Shown piece after piece: positions 37,362-48,859 of a stretch of 64,000 nt of DNA. The notes beneath the pieces are model-generated. The model was not told the DNA's origin. It worked only from the letters and a program-made list of their open reading frames with translations, and made no database searches. A program made the translations under genes and the position numbers. Every line of letters begins with the position of its first letter. Position 1 is the stretch's first letter. Location: contig ML664161.1 in NCBI GenBank assembly GCA_007570785.1, forward strand, positions 44,354,418-44,418,417, read 5' to 3'. The stretch comes from Antilocapra americana (lineage: Eukaryota > Chordata > Mammalia > Artiodactyla > Antilocapridae).

Positions 37362-38229
37362 CCAGGGTTGGATCCCTCTCCATTTACCACTGCCTGGTTA
37401 GTAGTTTTCAGCCTGGTTCAACCAAATGGCCCAGGTGACCCCATTCATATGCACTGCCCTTTCCTCTGTGGTCCCAAGGTGGAGCAGGGTTGGAAGAGCT
37501 CCTTCCTCTGCTCCTGTTATAAAATCTATCATTACCTCCTCCCCCAGAGAGCCTTGCTATCGAGTGACTGGTGAGGACACTGAAAACTGGGGTTCCTGCC
37601 ACCACACTCCAGAGAAATCCTCGTTTGCTTTTGAGGGTGACTGCAGAATGAAGCGCCTCTTAGCAGGGGAAATGCTTTCGCTCTGTTTGTGCCCGATCAT
37701 TCTTCCTCCTGAATGACCACAAACCAGCCCCGGTGCTGGATCCCCCTCAGGACTCGGCAGACACACTGGGGCTGGGGCAGCGCCCTCAGAGGCTGAGGGA
37801 GCTGTGGGGCCGCCGGATGTGGTGTGAAGGAGCGCGGCCTGCCCTGCTTGCCCCGGAGGGTCACTTCCCTGCCGCTCGTCCGAAGCTCCGGAGCAAGTAA
37901 AACAAACTCCTGAGAAGGAAGGCAAACAGCCTGATGCAGGCCCCTCCTGTCTCTCTACTTAAGAGTGGGACGGAAGGTCTGCTCAGCTGATATTTCCAGA
38001 TGTGGAACCCAAACACAGGCAGCAACTGACAGTTTACCAGCCTGGGCTGAACTCCAGTAGCACCAGGGCCGGGCATGCTCCGTGGGCAACAACAGAGCAG
38101 CAGCGCTGCAGACCCCTGGGTTCTGGGCCGGTGGTCTCAGCACAGGCTGTGGGCCTGCCCTTCATCAGCACCTTGGACCCCAGATGGATGGGGTGGGGCA
38201 GCATGCTCAGAGAAGGCCATGCTTAAAAC

Positions 38230-38690
38230 TGACTGAAGGAGATGGCTAAGGGAAAGAAGCCAATCTGGACTGTATGTACTTGTGATTCCAACTACATGGC
38301 ATTCTGGAAACGAGCTACAAAGATTGTAGAAAGAGCAGTAGTTAACAGCGACTGGGAGAGAAAAGGAAGAAAGGCCAAAGAGGTGGAGCACAGGGGATTT
38401 TTAGGCAGTAAAAACTGTTAGTCTGTCTGACACTGTAATAATGGTGGACATGTGTCATTATGCATTTGTCAAACCCATACATTGTACAACAAAAAACAAG
38501 TCTCAGTGTAAACTATGGACTTTAATAATGAAGTGTCAACACTGACTCATCAACTGTAACGAATGCATTACACCAATGTAAGACGTTAGCAATAGGGGCA
38601 ATTGGTGTGGGTTAAGGGTATGTGGCAACGCCCTGTAATTTTCACTTAATTTTTTATTATTAACCTAAACTGTTTTTTGGAAAAAAAAAA
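38230..38690 (+). mobile_element. L1 LINE 3' remnant
   Basis: Words of an old L1 3' end: GGACATGTGTCATTATGCAT, TTTGTCAAACCCATACATTG, GTGTAAACTATGGACTTTAA and CAACTGTAACGAATGCATTA, with an A-tail near 38680. Confidence 0.78.
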
Positions 38691-39764
38691 AAGACAATTA
38701 ATTTCTTTTTAAGTTAAAAAAATCTGGAGGGGAAGCCCTGGACCATTCCCAGCTTGCTGGGATGCTGCAGATGCTGGGTCTGGGGTCTCAGTAGTGTACT
38801 TTCTTAAGCACATTTATTGTCAGCATGAGACCTCTTGGGATACTGGTCCCTGTTTTTACTCTCCCTTAGTTTCTAAATCTAGAACAAAGTCAGAAATGAC
38901 TAAGATGAAGTCAGATCTACTCCCTCATGGGCAGCCATCCAAACCTGCTCTTCCTTGTACTTGCAGGCTGTCGGCTCTGCCACTGCAGAGACCGTGTCTG
39001 TTTCCTGTGTGCCTAGCACGGGGCCTGACTCCCACCCGGCCCCCATGTGTGGGGAACTGAACTACTCCCAGATTCATCCAGTGCTCCTCACATCACAGAT
39101 GCAACAGGCTAGGGTTAGGGTATGTGGAGGGCGTGATGGTGTGTGGAGTTTTCTCTGAATACAACAATGGAGAGTGATGAGCAGAGAAGGGACCTCACCT
39201 GGCTCCTCTTTTGCAAGCTGACACTGACTTTTCTATGAAGGATAGACTATGAGCAGGGAGGTCAGGGGTGAGTGAGGCAGGGAGAACACTTAGGAAGGTA
39301 TTCCAACAGACCAGGTAAGCAAATGTTGATGGAAGACGAGGATGGTGTGAAGTTGCAGGATTCTAAATACATTTTAGAAGCAAAGCCAAGATCGTTTGCC
39401 AACTTAAAGTGGAGTATGAGAGAAAGAACAGAGTCAAAGGTGACTCTCAAGTTTGGGGCCCCAGTAGAATGGAATGTGCTGAATCAGGGAAGAGGCAGAG
39501 GAGAGGCTGGGTGGAAGCTGTTTCCTTGGTGACTAGGCCTGAGGACTGGTACCAACGGGTACCCCTGGGCTGGGGCCTTACCCCATTGTGGGCTTCTCAC
39601 TCTCACCGTCTTCTCATTCCCTCAGCACTATATAGCCCTGAGCCAGTGGGGTTCCATCAGTGCATCTTCTACCTACTCATCTTCCCAGCTGCCCAGTCCA
39701 GCAAGAACTCCTTCCAATCTGCTTTTCTTTCCTTTCCTATTAATAGCCACCTTCTACTGCATGT

Positions 39765-39890
39765 TCACAATGCATTTTGTGTGCTTTATATGCAGTATCC
39801 TGCTGCCTTTTTCAACAACTTTAAGACCCTAGGGTTTCAGAGTTTAGGTGACTAGCCCAGGGTCATACACCTAGCAACTGGCAAAGTCAT
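39765..39890 (-). mobile_element. MIR SINE remnant
   Basis: Reversed MIR words: TAGGTGACTAGCCCAGGGTC, ATACACCTAGCAACTGGCAA and GTATCCTGCTGCC. Confidence 0.68.
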
Positions 39891-40386
39891 GTACAAACCG
39901 CAGCACGCAATCTCCAACCTGGAAGTGGCCTCAGAAGCACTGTTGCCTCCTGCAAATATCATCTTTCTTCTGCACCTTTGTCTAATAAGATTCACTCCAC
40001 ACCTCTGTTCTCTCAGGTGGGGTCTCCCTGATACTCCTCAGACTCCTCTGTTCCTTCCTTTCTCAGGATTTTCTTGACATGAGATCTTTTTTTCTCTCAA
40101 TTCCTGCTAGATCCTGAGACCTTCACTGTCTTTTCCCACAAGAAAGGGAAAAGCAGCTTATCTGGCAATAGGACCTAACTGCCTTCAGTTCAGGCCTCAA
40201 CTCTTAGAAAACAAACACACTTTTATGTGGAATCTATATTAAAAAAAAAAGGCACAAATGAACTTATTTACAAAACAGAAGTAGAGTCACAGACATAGAA
40301 ATCACATTTATGGTTACCAGGGGATAAAGGGAAAAGGGGTAAATTGGGAGACCAGGATTGACACAGGTACATTACTATATACAAAA

Positions 40387-40587
40387 TGGGCTTTCCTGGT
40401 GGCTCAGATGGCAAAGAATCTGCCTGCAATACAGGAGTTCCAGGATCTATCTCTGGGTCAGAAAGATTCTCTGGAGAAGGGAGTGACTACCCACTGTAAT
40501 ATTCTTTCCTGGAGAATCCCATGAACATAGGAGCATGGTGGGCTACAGTCCATAGCGTCACAAAGAGTTGGATGCAACTGAGCTACT
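40387..40587 (+). mobile_element. Bov-tA SINE within L1
   Basis: Forward copy from GGGCTTTCCTGGTGGCTCAG to GTTGGATGCAACTGAGCTAC. Noticeably diverged (GCAATACAGGAGTTCCAGG in place of the usual GCAATGCAGGAGACC), so it is an older insertion. Confidence 0.93.
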
Positions 40588-40759
40588 AAACATATATATA
40601 AAATAGATACCTAACAAGAACCTTCTGTATAGCACAGGGAACTCTACTCAATACATTGTAATGGCCAACATGGGAAAAGAATCTAAAAGAGTGGCTATAT
40701 GTATAATTAATTCACTTTGCTATACACCTGAAACTAATACAATACTGCAAATCAACTAT

Positions 40760-40983
40760 GAAAATTGTGTTGAAAGTGTTAGTTGCTCAGTCATGTCTGA
40801 TTCTTTGTGAACCCAGGGGCTTTGTGATTCCATGACCACCAGACCAGCCCATGGAATTCTCCAGGCAAGAATACTGGAGTCGGTTGCCATTCCCTTCTTC
40901 AGGGGATGTTCCCGTAAACTCAGGTCTCCTGCATTGCAGGCAGATTGTTTACCATCTAAGCCACCAGGGAAGCCCACTATGCT
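40760..40983 (-). mobile_element. Bov-tA SINE within L1, with 11-bp duplication
   Basis: Reverse copy from GAAAGTGTTAGTTGCTCAGT to AAGCCACCAGGGAAGCCC. Flanked by AAATCAACTAT at 40749-40759 and 40984-40994. Confidence 0.95.
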
Positions 40984-42089
40984 AAATCAACTATACTCCA
41001 ATAAAAATTAAAACAAAACAAAGATAGCACAGAAGCAGACGCAGCCCTTGGCCCAGACTCTGAACTCTGGCTGGTGCCCTCAAGTGTCTTATCTCCTAAC
41101 TCATCTTAGGTGAGCACAGATGCCAGAGGCTTTTGAGGTGAGTAGAACCTTCTGCATCAAAAGTGTTCCTTTGTGCCATTTCTCTGCATCGTTATAGTGC
41201 CCTGAGAAGGCAGCTTGTGAGGATGAGGTAATAAAGGCTCAGAGTTCCCACAATTTCCTCTTGGTTATCCAACTAGTTGGTCACATAATTATATCCTAAA
41301 CCCAGGTGTCCTGAGTCCCATCCCCACACCCACCCCACACATAAAGCCAGAACATCCTGGCTTCAGGGTTTCCACATTTGTTAAAGAAAAACAAGGAACC
41401 GAGGGCAACTGCAGGCTCATCACAGGCAAATCTCCCTGCTCTCTGAAGCCAGCAGGGAGAGTCGGTTTCGCTCTGCAGGTAACAGCCTGTAGAATTCTTT
41501 CTGCTGACTGCTCTGTGAGTATGTGCCTGGCAGGTACCATCTCCTGTCAGTTACCTGTCTGTCAAAGTTGCTATTTCCTTCCCCAGGGTATTTTTCTGCA
41601 CAAGCTGCCACTTCTCCTGACCAGGAAAAGTATCTGCTGAGTAAAACGCCTTCTCCCCCTTATCCCACCGAGGTCCAGAGGACCTACTTGATCAGACTTG
41701 CAGAGATCTGAGGAGCCCGTGGAATCAGTTGGCACCTGCAGTGGAAGCAGAGACTCAGCCAGCCAGTTCAGATGATGTCCCAGAGCGAGAAAAAGCCGGG
41801 AGACACATTCCAAGAAGAGATCCAAGATAGCAGCAGCCTTCAGCACTGTCTGAGGAGCTGGACGTCAGCCGGGTCTCAGGAGCCGGCTTCCCTCATGCCT
41901 TGACTGCTGTGAAGCCAGTCAGGACCTTCCAGCTGGGGCCCCAGTTTTCAATTCATGTCTTTTAAGGCAAGTCTCACAAAGGCCGCCACCTGCCCCATGT
42001 ACTTTGTTAGCTGCAAAAGAAACAGTTTTCCCAAGCTAAGGGAGCTCGGCACAGGCAGAGTGATTGACTGGATACTTTTTTTTTCTTCT

Positions 42090-42315
42090 CAAAGCCTGAG
42101 TTTCGGAGTCAGCAGCCCGGCCGTGCAACCTTGGCTCTGTCACTTACCAGCTGTGAGACTGCCGCAGGTCCCTACGATCATTTAGGCTGCAGCGCCCTTA
42201 TCTGCCGAGTGGGATCATGCCGCCCATCTTCACAGGACTGCTGGGGGTTGTAGGACAGTGCTCACAGGACTAAGAACAGCACCCTGGTGCACAGCAGTCC
42301 TCGCTAAATGGCAGG
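42090..42315 (+). mobile_element. MIR SINE
   Basis: Forward MIR words: GGCTCTGTCACTTACCAGCT, GTGAGACTGCCGCAGGTCCC, CTTATCTGCCGAGTGGG and CAGTCCTCGCTAAATGGCAG. It has gained several CpG-containing changes. Confidence 0.8.
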
Positions 42316-44982
42316 TCTTGTTCTCCACATCATCGTTAGGAGGCTGGAGGCCAGCAAGGGTGCCTCTTTGGCTCTGGGATCTGCCGGTCTCAGCCTGCCC
42401 TTTGGGTCCATAGATGATTCCCTGCATGGGGAATGAGTCTTCCCTCTTGCCCTGAAGCAAGGGCACCTGCTGTTCTTGTATGCGCGCCCTCTTGAGGGAG
42501 CATCTCCACATGTATACAACACTTTGTAAAACCAGGGGAACAAAGATGAACTCCATCACAACACTGCCTTCCGCAACCTGTTCCGTTCTTTTCTCTCACA
42601 CTCAAGACCTTTGTGGTGTCTCAGTGACAGGGAATTGGCTGCCAACCTTCTTGTTCCCCTTTGGGTAGAAAAGCTGAGCTCCCCACCCCTACCCTCTCCT
42701 ATTGTTGAAGACCACCCAGTGAAACGTGCTGGCAAGCTGCCACCGTCCAGGCAGGCGAAAGCCGGGCCTGATTACCCAGCCTGCGTCTCTGGAACAGAAG
42801 CCTACAGAACACAAGGCGCCTGACCGTGGGGCTTTCACCTGGTGCTGACGCGGTCTTCATGACAGTGAGACCACCAACGCTGTCCAGGGAGGGCTGCAGG
42901 TGACTGCTTGGCAGGGGCCTTTGCAATGGGAGAGCCATTAGACTCTAGCTCTTGGCTATAACACAGCGGATTTTATGTAACTTGTTCACTACAAAACATC
43001 CATTCATAATGACAGAAGTAAACAGTCATGAATTTCCATCACTTTATGTGGTCTCACTTGCAAAAGCAGGTACTGTGTTGACTGACGCCATGACGAAATC
43101 CTCCTCACGTGAGCACAGGTGTGTAAAAAAGGATGCGCTACCGTCACACCTCTGTGGGATGGTAGTCATCAGACTGAAAAGTGGGGGAGATGCTTTGTGA
43201 AGTAATTAAGAGCAACCTCTGCTTTCACAGAAAAGTAATAAACTCAGAACCCCCCAATTTTCCTCTCCAATTAACTGTGACCCACACCTAATAAACCTGC
43301 TGGGACTGTAATGTTAGGTAAGTTCAGACTAGTAAAGCCACTTGGCTGGGACTGTTCTGGAAAAATATTGGCAGGCCAGGAATGGTGAGGGAGTGCTCCC
43401 TTTAAGAGTCTAATTTCTGCCTGGCCTGGGCAGGGGACCCTCTAAGGTCAGCTGGTTCCACACACCCTCCTCCTCTTACCTGGAGCTCCCATCCTGTCTA
43501 AGCCACTTAGCAATCAAGGAGGGTCCTGGGCAAGTGGACAGCCCAGCAACTTTTATGTGTCCCTAAAATAAACATCTCCTCACTTCCTACTCTGGGAATG
43601 ACTTCGGAACGAAGCAAACCTACCCCAGACAGTAGAACAAAGAGCAAACAAAACTGCAAAGTGAAAAGATGAACTTGGGCACATGTTTCTGGCATTCACA
43701 GCTAAAATCTGATAGGATGAGAAAGAAAAGGCAATCACCTGTTTCTCCCTTGCCCCCTGAAAGCTACTCAGTCACTGCTTTTAGAACTTAGTCAAAGACA
43801 CATTTCTGAGATTCTGTACTCAATGTAGAGATTCCAGTTTTTAACTTTACTAAAATAGTAAAAAAATATACTCCGAACTTGAAATATCCTGTCTTAAGAA
43901 TTCTTCAGCCTGTTATCCTCAGGAAAAGTACATCTGCAGGAAGGATGTTTCAGTCCTGCTGGCCCCACCTCGACCTCTAGGACCGCCTGAGATACTAGCT
44001 CTCCCGGCTCTAGAAGCCTTGCTTCACGACCCAGCCCAAGAACTTTCACACTGGAGTCTGCATTGCTATGCCCTGCCTGTCCCGTCCCTGTAGTCATGGA
44101 ATTCTGGAATGTGGGGGCTCTGGTATTAGTCCGGGCACTCAATAAAAAAGTTGTTGAAAGGATGAAGGCTCCAACCTACACACGAGTCATCACCCTCATC
44201 TTGTCCACTGCTGTCCAAACTCAGTTTGGAGAAGAATAAGCATTTCTTTGCCATATTTTCTGCTGCTTAGCTCCTTTTAGATGATTTTTTAAAAATATTC
44301 AACCCATATTATGTTCTTTCCTGTTACTAACCAGGAAAAGTAGTTGAGACTTTTCTCAACATTTTCTCTGGCAAGCAAGGTAAATTGATTGTGAATAACT
44401 GACTCTCATCTTTCTCCTGTGATTTCAAAACTCTTACTGCCCAATAACTCTGTCCCAAACATCAAAGACCTTCTTTGAAGATAAGGCCAAATTCTCCATT
44501 AGGAAAAGACAAACTATTTCCTAATTCTATTTCAGAAGATGGAATAAAGATGGAAGATGGAACAGCATGGAATCCCTCTAGGTTTTGTGAGATAAACACT
44601 GCCTCGTACATCAGACCAGAAGGCATTTGCTGTAATACCATTGGTAGACACATGAACACAGGACTTTCCTCACCCACACCCAAGCAGGACTTTTCCACAG
44701 TAGTCCTAGACTCCAAATCCATAGTAAATGGTATACATCCAACAGGTTGAACAGAATTTGGCTCAGGAAAGGGAAGTCCACATGGTCACCCCAGGGGAAA
44801 GAAGCTCTGACTACAAGAGTATCTGAGCTGAACTAACCTGTTTTGTCCAGATTCCACTCAAAACTGGACCCTTCCAATACCGAAGGATGAGAAACATTCT
44901 ATCCTCACATGGCAACACAAACTATGAAAATATGACTGGCCCAAGCAGCCAGACATATTAGACTGCGGGCAGAAAACCTCAC

Positions 44983-45074
44983 CTGCTTCTTTTACTTCAT
45001 TGCTGATAGCCTCAGACGGTGTGAATGTTGACAAGACTTCATGGGTCATGGGTTCCAGGAAGTTTGTTCTGGGC
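44983..45074 (-). other. BOC: Predicted non-coding BOC exon 2 (5' UTR)
   Basis: A 92-nt exon-like block has a strong acceptor (CTTTCTTTTTCCTCAG, 45075-45090 on the minus strand) and a good donor (AAGCAG before GTGAGG, at 44977-44982). It lies between the CpG island and the start-codon exon, in the right orientation for BOC. It holds two upstream ATGs, at 45049 and 45042. The first opens a frame beginning MTHEVLSTFTPSEAISNEV. If spliced to exon 3, that frame stops at 12741 after 32 codons, 50 nt before the main ATG. Exon status is inferred from splice signals and position. Confidence 0.72.
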
Positions 45075-48000
45075 CTGAGGAAAAAGAAAGTGTTTCAAAC
45101 AAAATAAACGAACACTTTGAAAGTATTTGCTTTTTATAAAGTGCATTGCTATAAACCAGACTAATTCCTTATTAATCCATTTTGCAAATAAGAACATGGA
45201 GAAAAGGCAGTTTTTTTCTCTAAATCATAGGCTTTCTTACATCTCCAGGTACCTGGCCCTTTTGCTAGAAATGGAATAAATAATGGTTGAAGAACAAGGA
45301 TTGCATTGAAAACAGTCATTGATCTTACAAAACCATTAGCGTTTTCATCAATATTTACCAAATAGCTGTTAAGAACACATTGTGAGTAGTCCTCATACAA
45401 AGTAAGGTGCGCTAACAGGGTAGGGGTTGGGGGTGGTAGGGCAGCAGGTAAGGAATGACCCCCCCACACACCAAAATCAAGGGTCATCTAATAGATGGGT
45501 CAGCCTGGAGTAGAAGGGTCCTATCAAGGTAATTATCATGAGACACAGCCTCATGTGACAGGGCTAAGAAATCTAGATTGTACACTTAGCATGATGACTT
45601 ATTTATGGGACTGATGAAAGATGGGTGGTTGCAGGTGGTGGCAGGGGACGGGCATGGAGGGGCATTAGGCAGACAGTGGGGAGTCCAGCCATGTGTCAGC
45701 ACAAGTGTCCAGGGCATGAAGAAGCATGGTTGTAGCAGGAATGGAAAAGACGGTGGGATGGTAGAACAATAATGGGAAGGGCAGAAGAAACCCGGGCAAG
45801 TTTAGGGAGGAGCTGACGGTAGTAATGGAGACACAGGAATCGATCGGTTCGGTGGATGGAGTCAGTGTGAATGGAGTCCACAGCAGAGCCAGGGCTCCCA
45901 TCCAAGTTTCCTAATCCTCAGGGCAGTGCCACTTGAGATGGATCCTTTAAGCCTTACTTCCTGATTCCACCTCCCCTTCTCTACCCACTTCCAACCCTGA
46001 GGGCTCCAAGGAGGCTAGAGCCCTATTTAGGAAGGCTTTTTGTAAACATGGATTTCTAGATTAAAAACAAACACCATCTTCCATCGCACCCTCTGGCCCC
46101 AAATATTTGATTCAGCCTCATAAATGATGAAAATATTACATGTAAAGACTCCATGTGGGAGCACTCTCAAGATTTAGCTTGTTCCCAGCAATAGCAAAGT
46201 GGATATACAGGGTGGATATACCTGTTTTCTATGAGCCTTTGGTCAAAAGTATAGTGACATTTCAGGCCTGTCTTGACTACAGAGTTTACATTCTTATTGC
46301 AGCTATGTGAAAAGTATATATGCACATGAACAGAAACAGTTGTGTTATAGTACAGGAAAATGATTAATTTAAAAACACATTTTCTTTATTATTAGTAGAT
46401 GCTTGTACAATAATAGGGGTGGAGGAGTACTTTGGAGACCCATCCTTTGACTAAGAAAGCCTATTCAGGGACAAAGAAGCTCCCAATCTGGGTGGGGTCT
46501 GATATACTAGAAACTCCTGCTAAATGGCTTGCTGAATCGAAGCATGGAGATGACAAGAAGTTCCATATGTTAAAGTAAATACATTTTAAAAACTGTAATA
46601 AATCACTTTCTTTCTTTTCTCTGCCTCCCCAATTCCCATTCCTCCACCCACCTTATTTTCCTAGATAGTAAGAAGGCTTGGAATTTGGAGGATAGAAAGC
46701 AAACTCCCAATGTACAATATCTTCTGGTGCCAGGTTAATACTTTCTTATTCAGAGGCCAGAAAGTACTGGAAGCAATTATCTGGTACACTTGGTTCCTCT
46801 TCAGCTTCTTCCCGCTTGTTTAAAAGTATACGGAAGGAAAAACTCTTATTTCTTAACCATCCTGGGGACTTTGTCAAAAACTGAACTCAGATCCCCCGGG
46901 TCCCGTGGAATACTAGGACCACCAGGTTCACTTCTCACCATCCCAGCTTACACCCTGGGGATCCCTTGCAAAGTCCACTGAATTATTTCATGAGTAAAAT
47001 CTCTTACTCCTTCTTACAGTATGGAAACCACAGGTAAGCTGCTGAAGAGAACTAGAAGCCCAAACATTTGAAAGAGCATTTCAAAGAAAAGAAAATTTCT
47101 GGACCCATTTGGAGGAGGGAAAAGAATATAAATTACCCTCTTAACACAAGTTGACCAACCAATCAACAGCTAAGCAGGGTTCTCTCTGTTCCCCCCTTTC
47201 CCATCCCAACTGTGGTCAAGGAACCAACTATCCTGGCTTCTATCAACTTTCTCTCCCCAGTAAAGCCAACGCTGTGGCTTGGGCAATTTCTCCTGAGAAA
47301 ATGTCTTGCAATGTTACTCTTTTGAGATCTCTTGACAGAGGATGAACAGGACAGTGTCTCAACCCTCAGATTTTATAGGTGTAGATGGCCTCCAGCTTCT
47401 TAAAGAGCCAAGCTCTGAGCAATAAGTGTGGGCAGGAAATGTCTGCAAAGTAGCAACTCTTACTTCTTTCATTTTCCATACACTCACTCCAAACACTCAT
47501 GCCACAGGAAAACGGTAACTCCAGTGCTGTTCCCCCCCACCCCTCGCCTCTGTCCCGGGGACCCCAAGGTGCTTCAAGGTTACCATGGGAACCTTCTGGA
47601 TTTCAATTATGAAACCATTAAAAAGTACCAATTATAAGACCTCAGAAACGTTCCTCGGAAACCTGTTACACACCTCAAAATGGTCAAACTCTTGCCTCAG
47701 ATTCACTTTAAGTTCAGAAAACAGGTCACACAGATGTTTGGGAGCCTGAGCCCCAACCTTAGTCCAAGGAAACTGTTTTAATACTGTCATGCTGCCCTTG
47801 AGAAAATGAAGACTGATTTATTGGCTATATCCAAAGGGATGACAAACCATGACAGGACTGGGATGCCTGCAGGCCCAATTGTGGAATAAATCAGAAATGT
47901 GTGTGCATTCAAGAATTTTGAAAATTTCATTCATTCACTGGCCAATGTTTGCCAAGTTCTGGGTAACAAAGATCTAGGTGATGAATGTGAGCTGGGTACA

Positions 48001-48548
48001 GGGCACCTGGAGGTGGCACAAGGGCCTGAAACCAAAACATACTTTTCACTCAGTTCATTCAAAGAGGTAACTCCGGGTCAAAAACTTATTTGAACCCATC
48101 TGAGCTTGCTGAGAAGGGATGGGGGAGCGGCAGAATACCCCACCACACCCAGAAAGTGCCTGTTAAGGATTGCTGGTGTGTGGTTTGGGTATTCTTAGCT
48201 CTACTGCCACATCTCTGGAGGCACACAACCTACCAAGCAACCCTGCCACTGTAACCCCATCCTCAAAACAAAACTAAGCAAACAAATCCCCAGGGCTCCT
48301 TAATCTCCTTCAGTTCTCTCCCAACCCGCCAACCCCCAATTCTCCTACCATCTGGAAGAGCAAACTAACGCTGGCATCCTGAAAGTTAAGCAGAGCCTTC
48401 AAAAATCCAGCAGAAAATTCTTCTTGGGTTTCCTGCCCTTCCCCACAGCCCCTTCCCACTTGTTCCAAGGGATCATTTCCCCACCTCTCACAGTTACACA
48501 AACAAACCCCCGCAAGAGCACAACCCCAGGATGACGCTGTGCGCGAAA

Positions 48549-48569
48549 ACACACACACACACACACACA
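48549..48569. repeat. (AC)10 microsatellite
   Basis: Simple AC run just outside the CpG island. Confidence 0.95.
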
Positions 48570-48694
48570 ACCAGACGCTGCTTCAAGTCCACAGACACCT
48601 CTGGACACCCCCCACTTCAGCCTCGCCCCTTCCACCTTTCCAGCGGGGGTTGTTATCCTGGTGCTGTTTTGCTCCCAGTCCGTTCAGCCTATCT

Positions 48695-48718
48695 AAAAAA
48701 AAAAAATTTTTTTTTTTT
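48695..48718. repeat. A12T12 perfect palindrome
   Basis: Twelve A then twelve T, followed by AAAA, about 150 bp from the dense part of the CpG island. Poly(dA:dT) of this length tends to exclude nucleosomes. Confidence 0.93.
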
Positions 48719-48859
48719 AAAACGCCAAGACGGTAAACTCCGACCCCGCTAAGAGGCCAAAGGGGCGTGCGATAGTTTTGCGTATTTGCAGACTTCTTGT
48801 GGGTTTCTCTCCACGGCCCTGCTGCGCTCTGAGCCTGGAACTGGTGTCAACCTTCGGGG

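Larger units (their letters stand above)
40220..41025 (+). mobile_element. L1 3' end interrupted by two Bov-tA SINEs
   Basis: Host pieces are 40220-40386, 40588-40759 and 40984-41025. They carry the ruminant L1 3' words GTTACCAGGGGATAAAGGG, AGCACAGGGAACTCTACTCA, TTCACTTTGCTATACACCTG and CAACTATACTCCAATAAAAA. Joined in order they form one continuous L1 3' end. Confidence 0.88.
12773..44982 (-). other. Large BOC 5' UTR intron (about 32 kb)
   Basis: This span separates the predicted exon 2 from the start-codon exon. Recognised contents are listed separately: Bov-tA, Bov-A2, BovB, MIR, L2 and L1 pieces, microsatellites and hairpins. Longer stretches where I see no gene or clear repeat are 13420-14860, 15065-17128, 18851-19919, 19949-21460, 21535-23800, 25175-28085, 28281-29518, 29553-30450, 30836-31380, 31775-33455, 33479-33912, 34117-35170, 35528-37082, 37362-38225, 38700-39760, 39890-40215, 41030-42090 and 42320-44976. 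Fragments resembling MIR or L2 3' ends (for example near 22480-22530, 27350 and 44120) are too short to call firmly. Confidence 0.65.
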
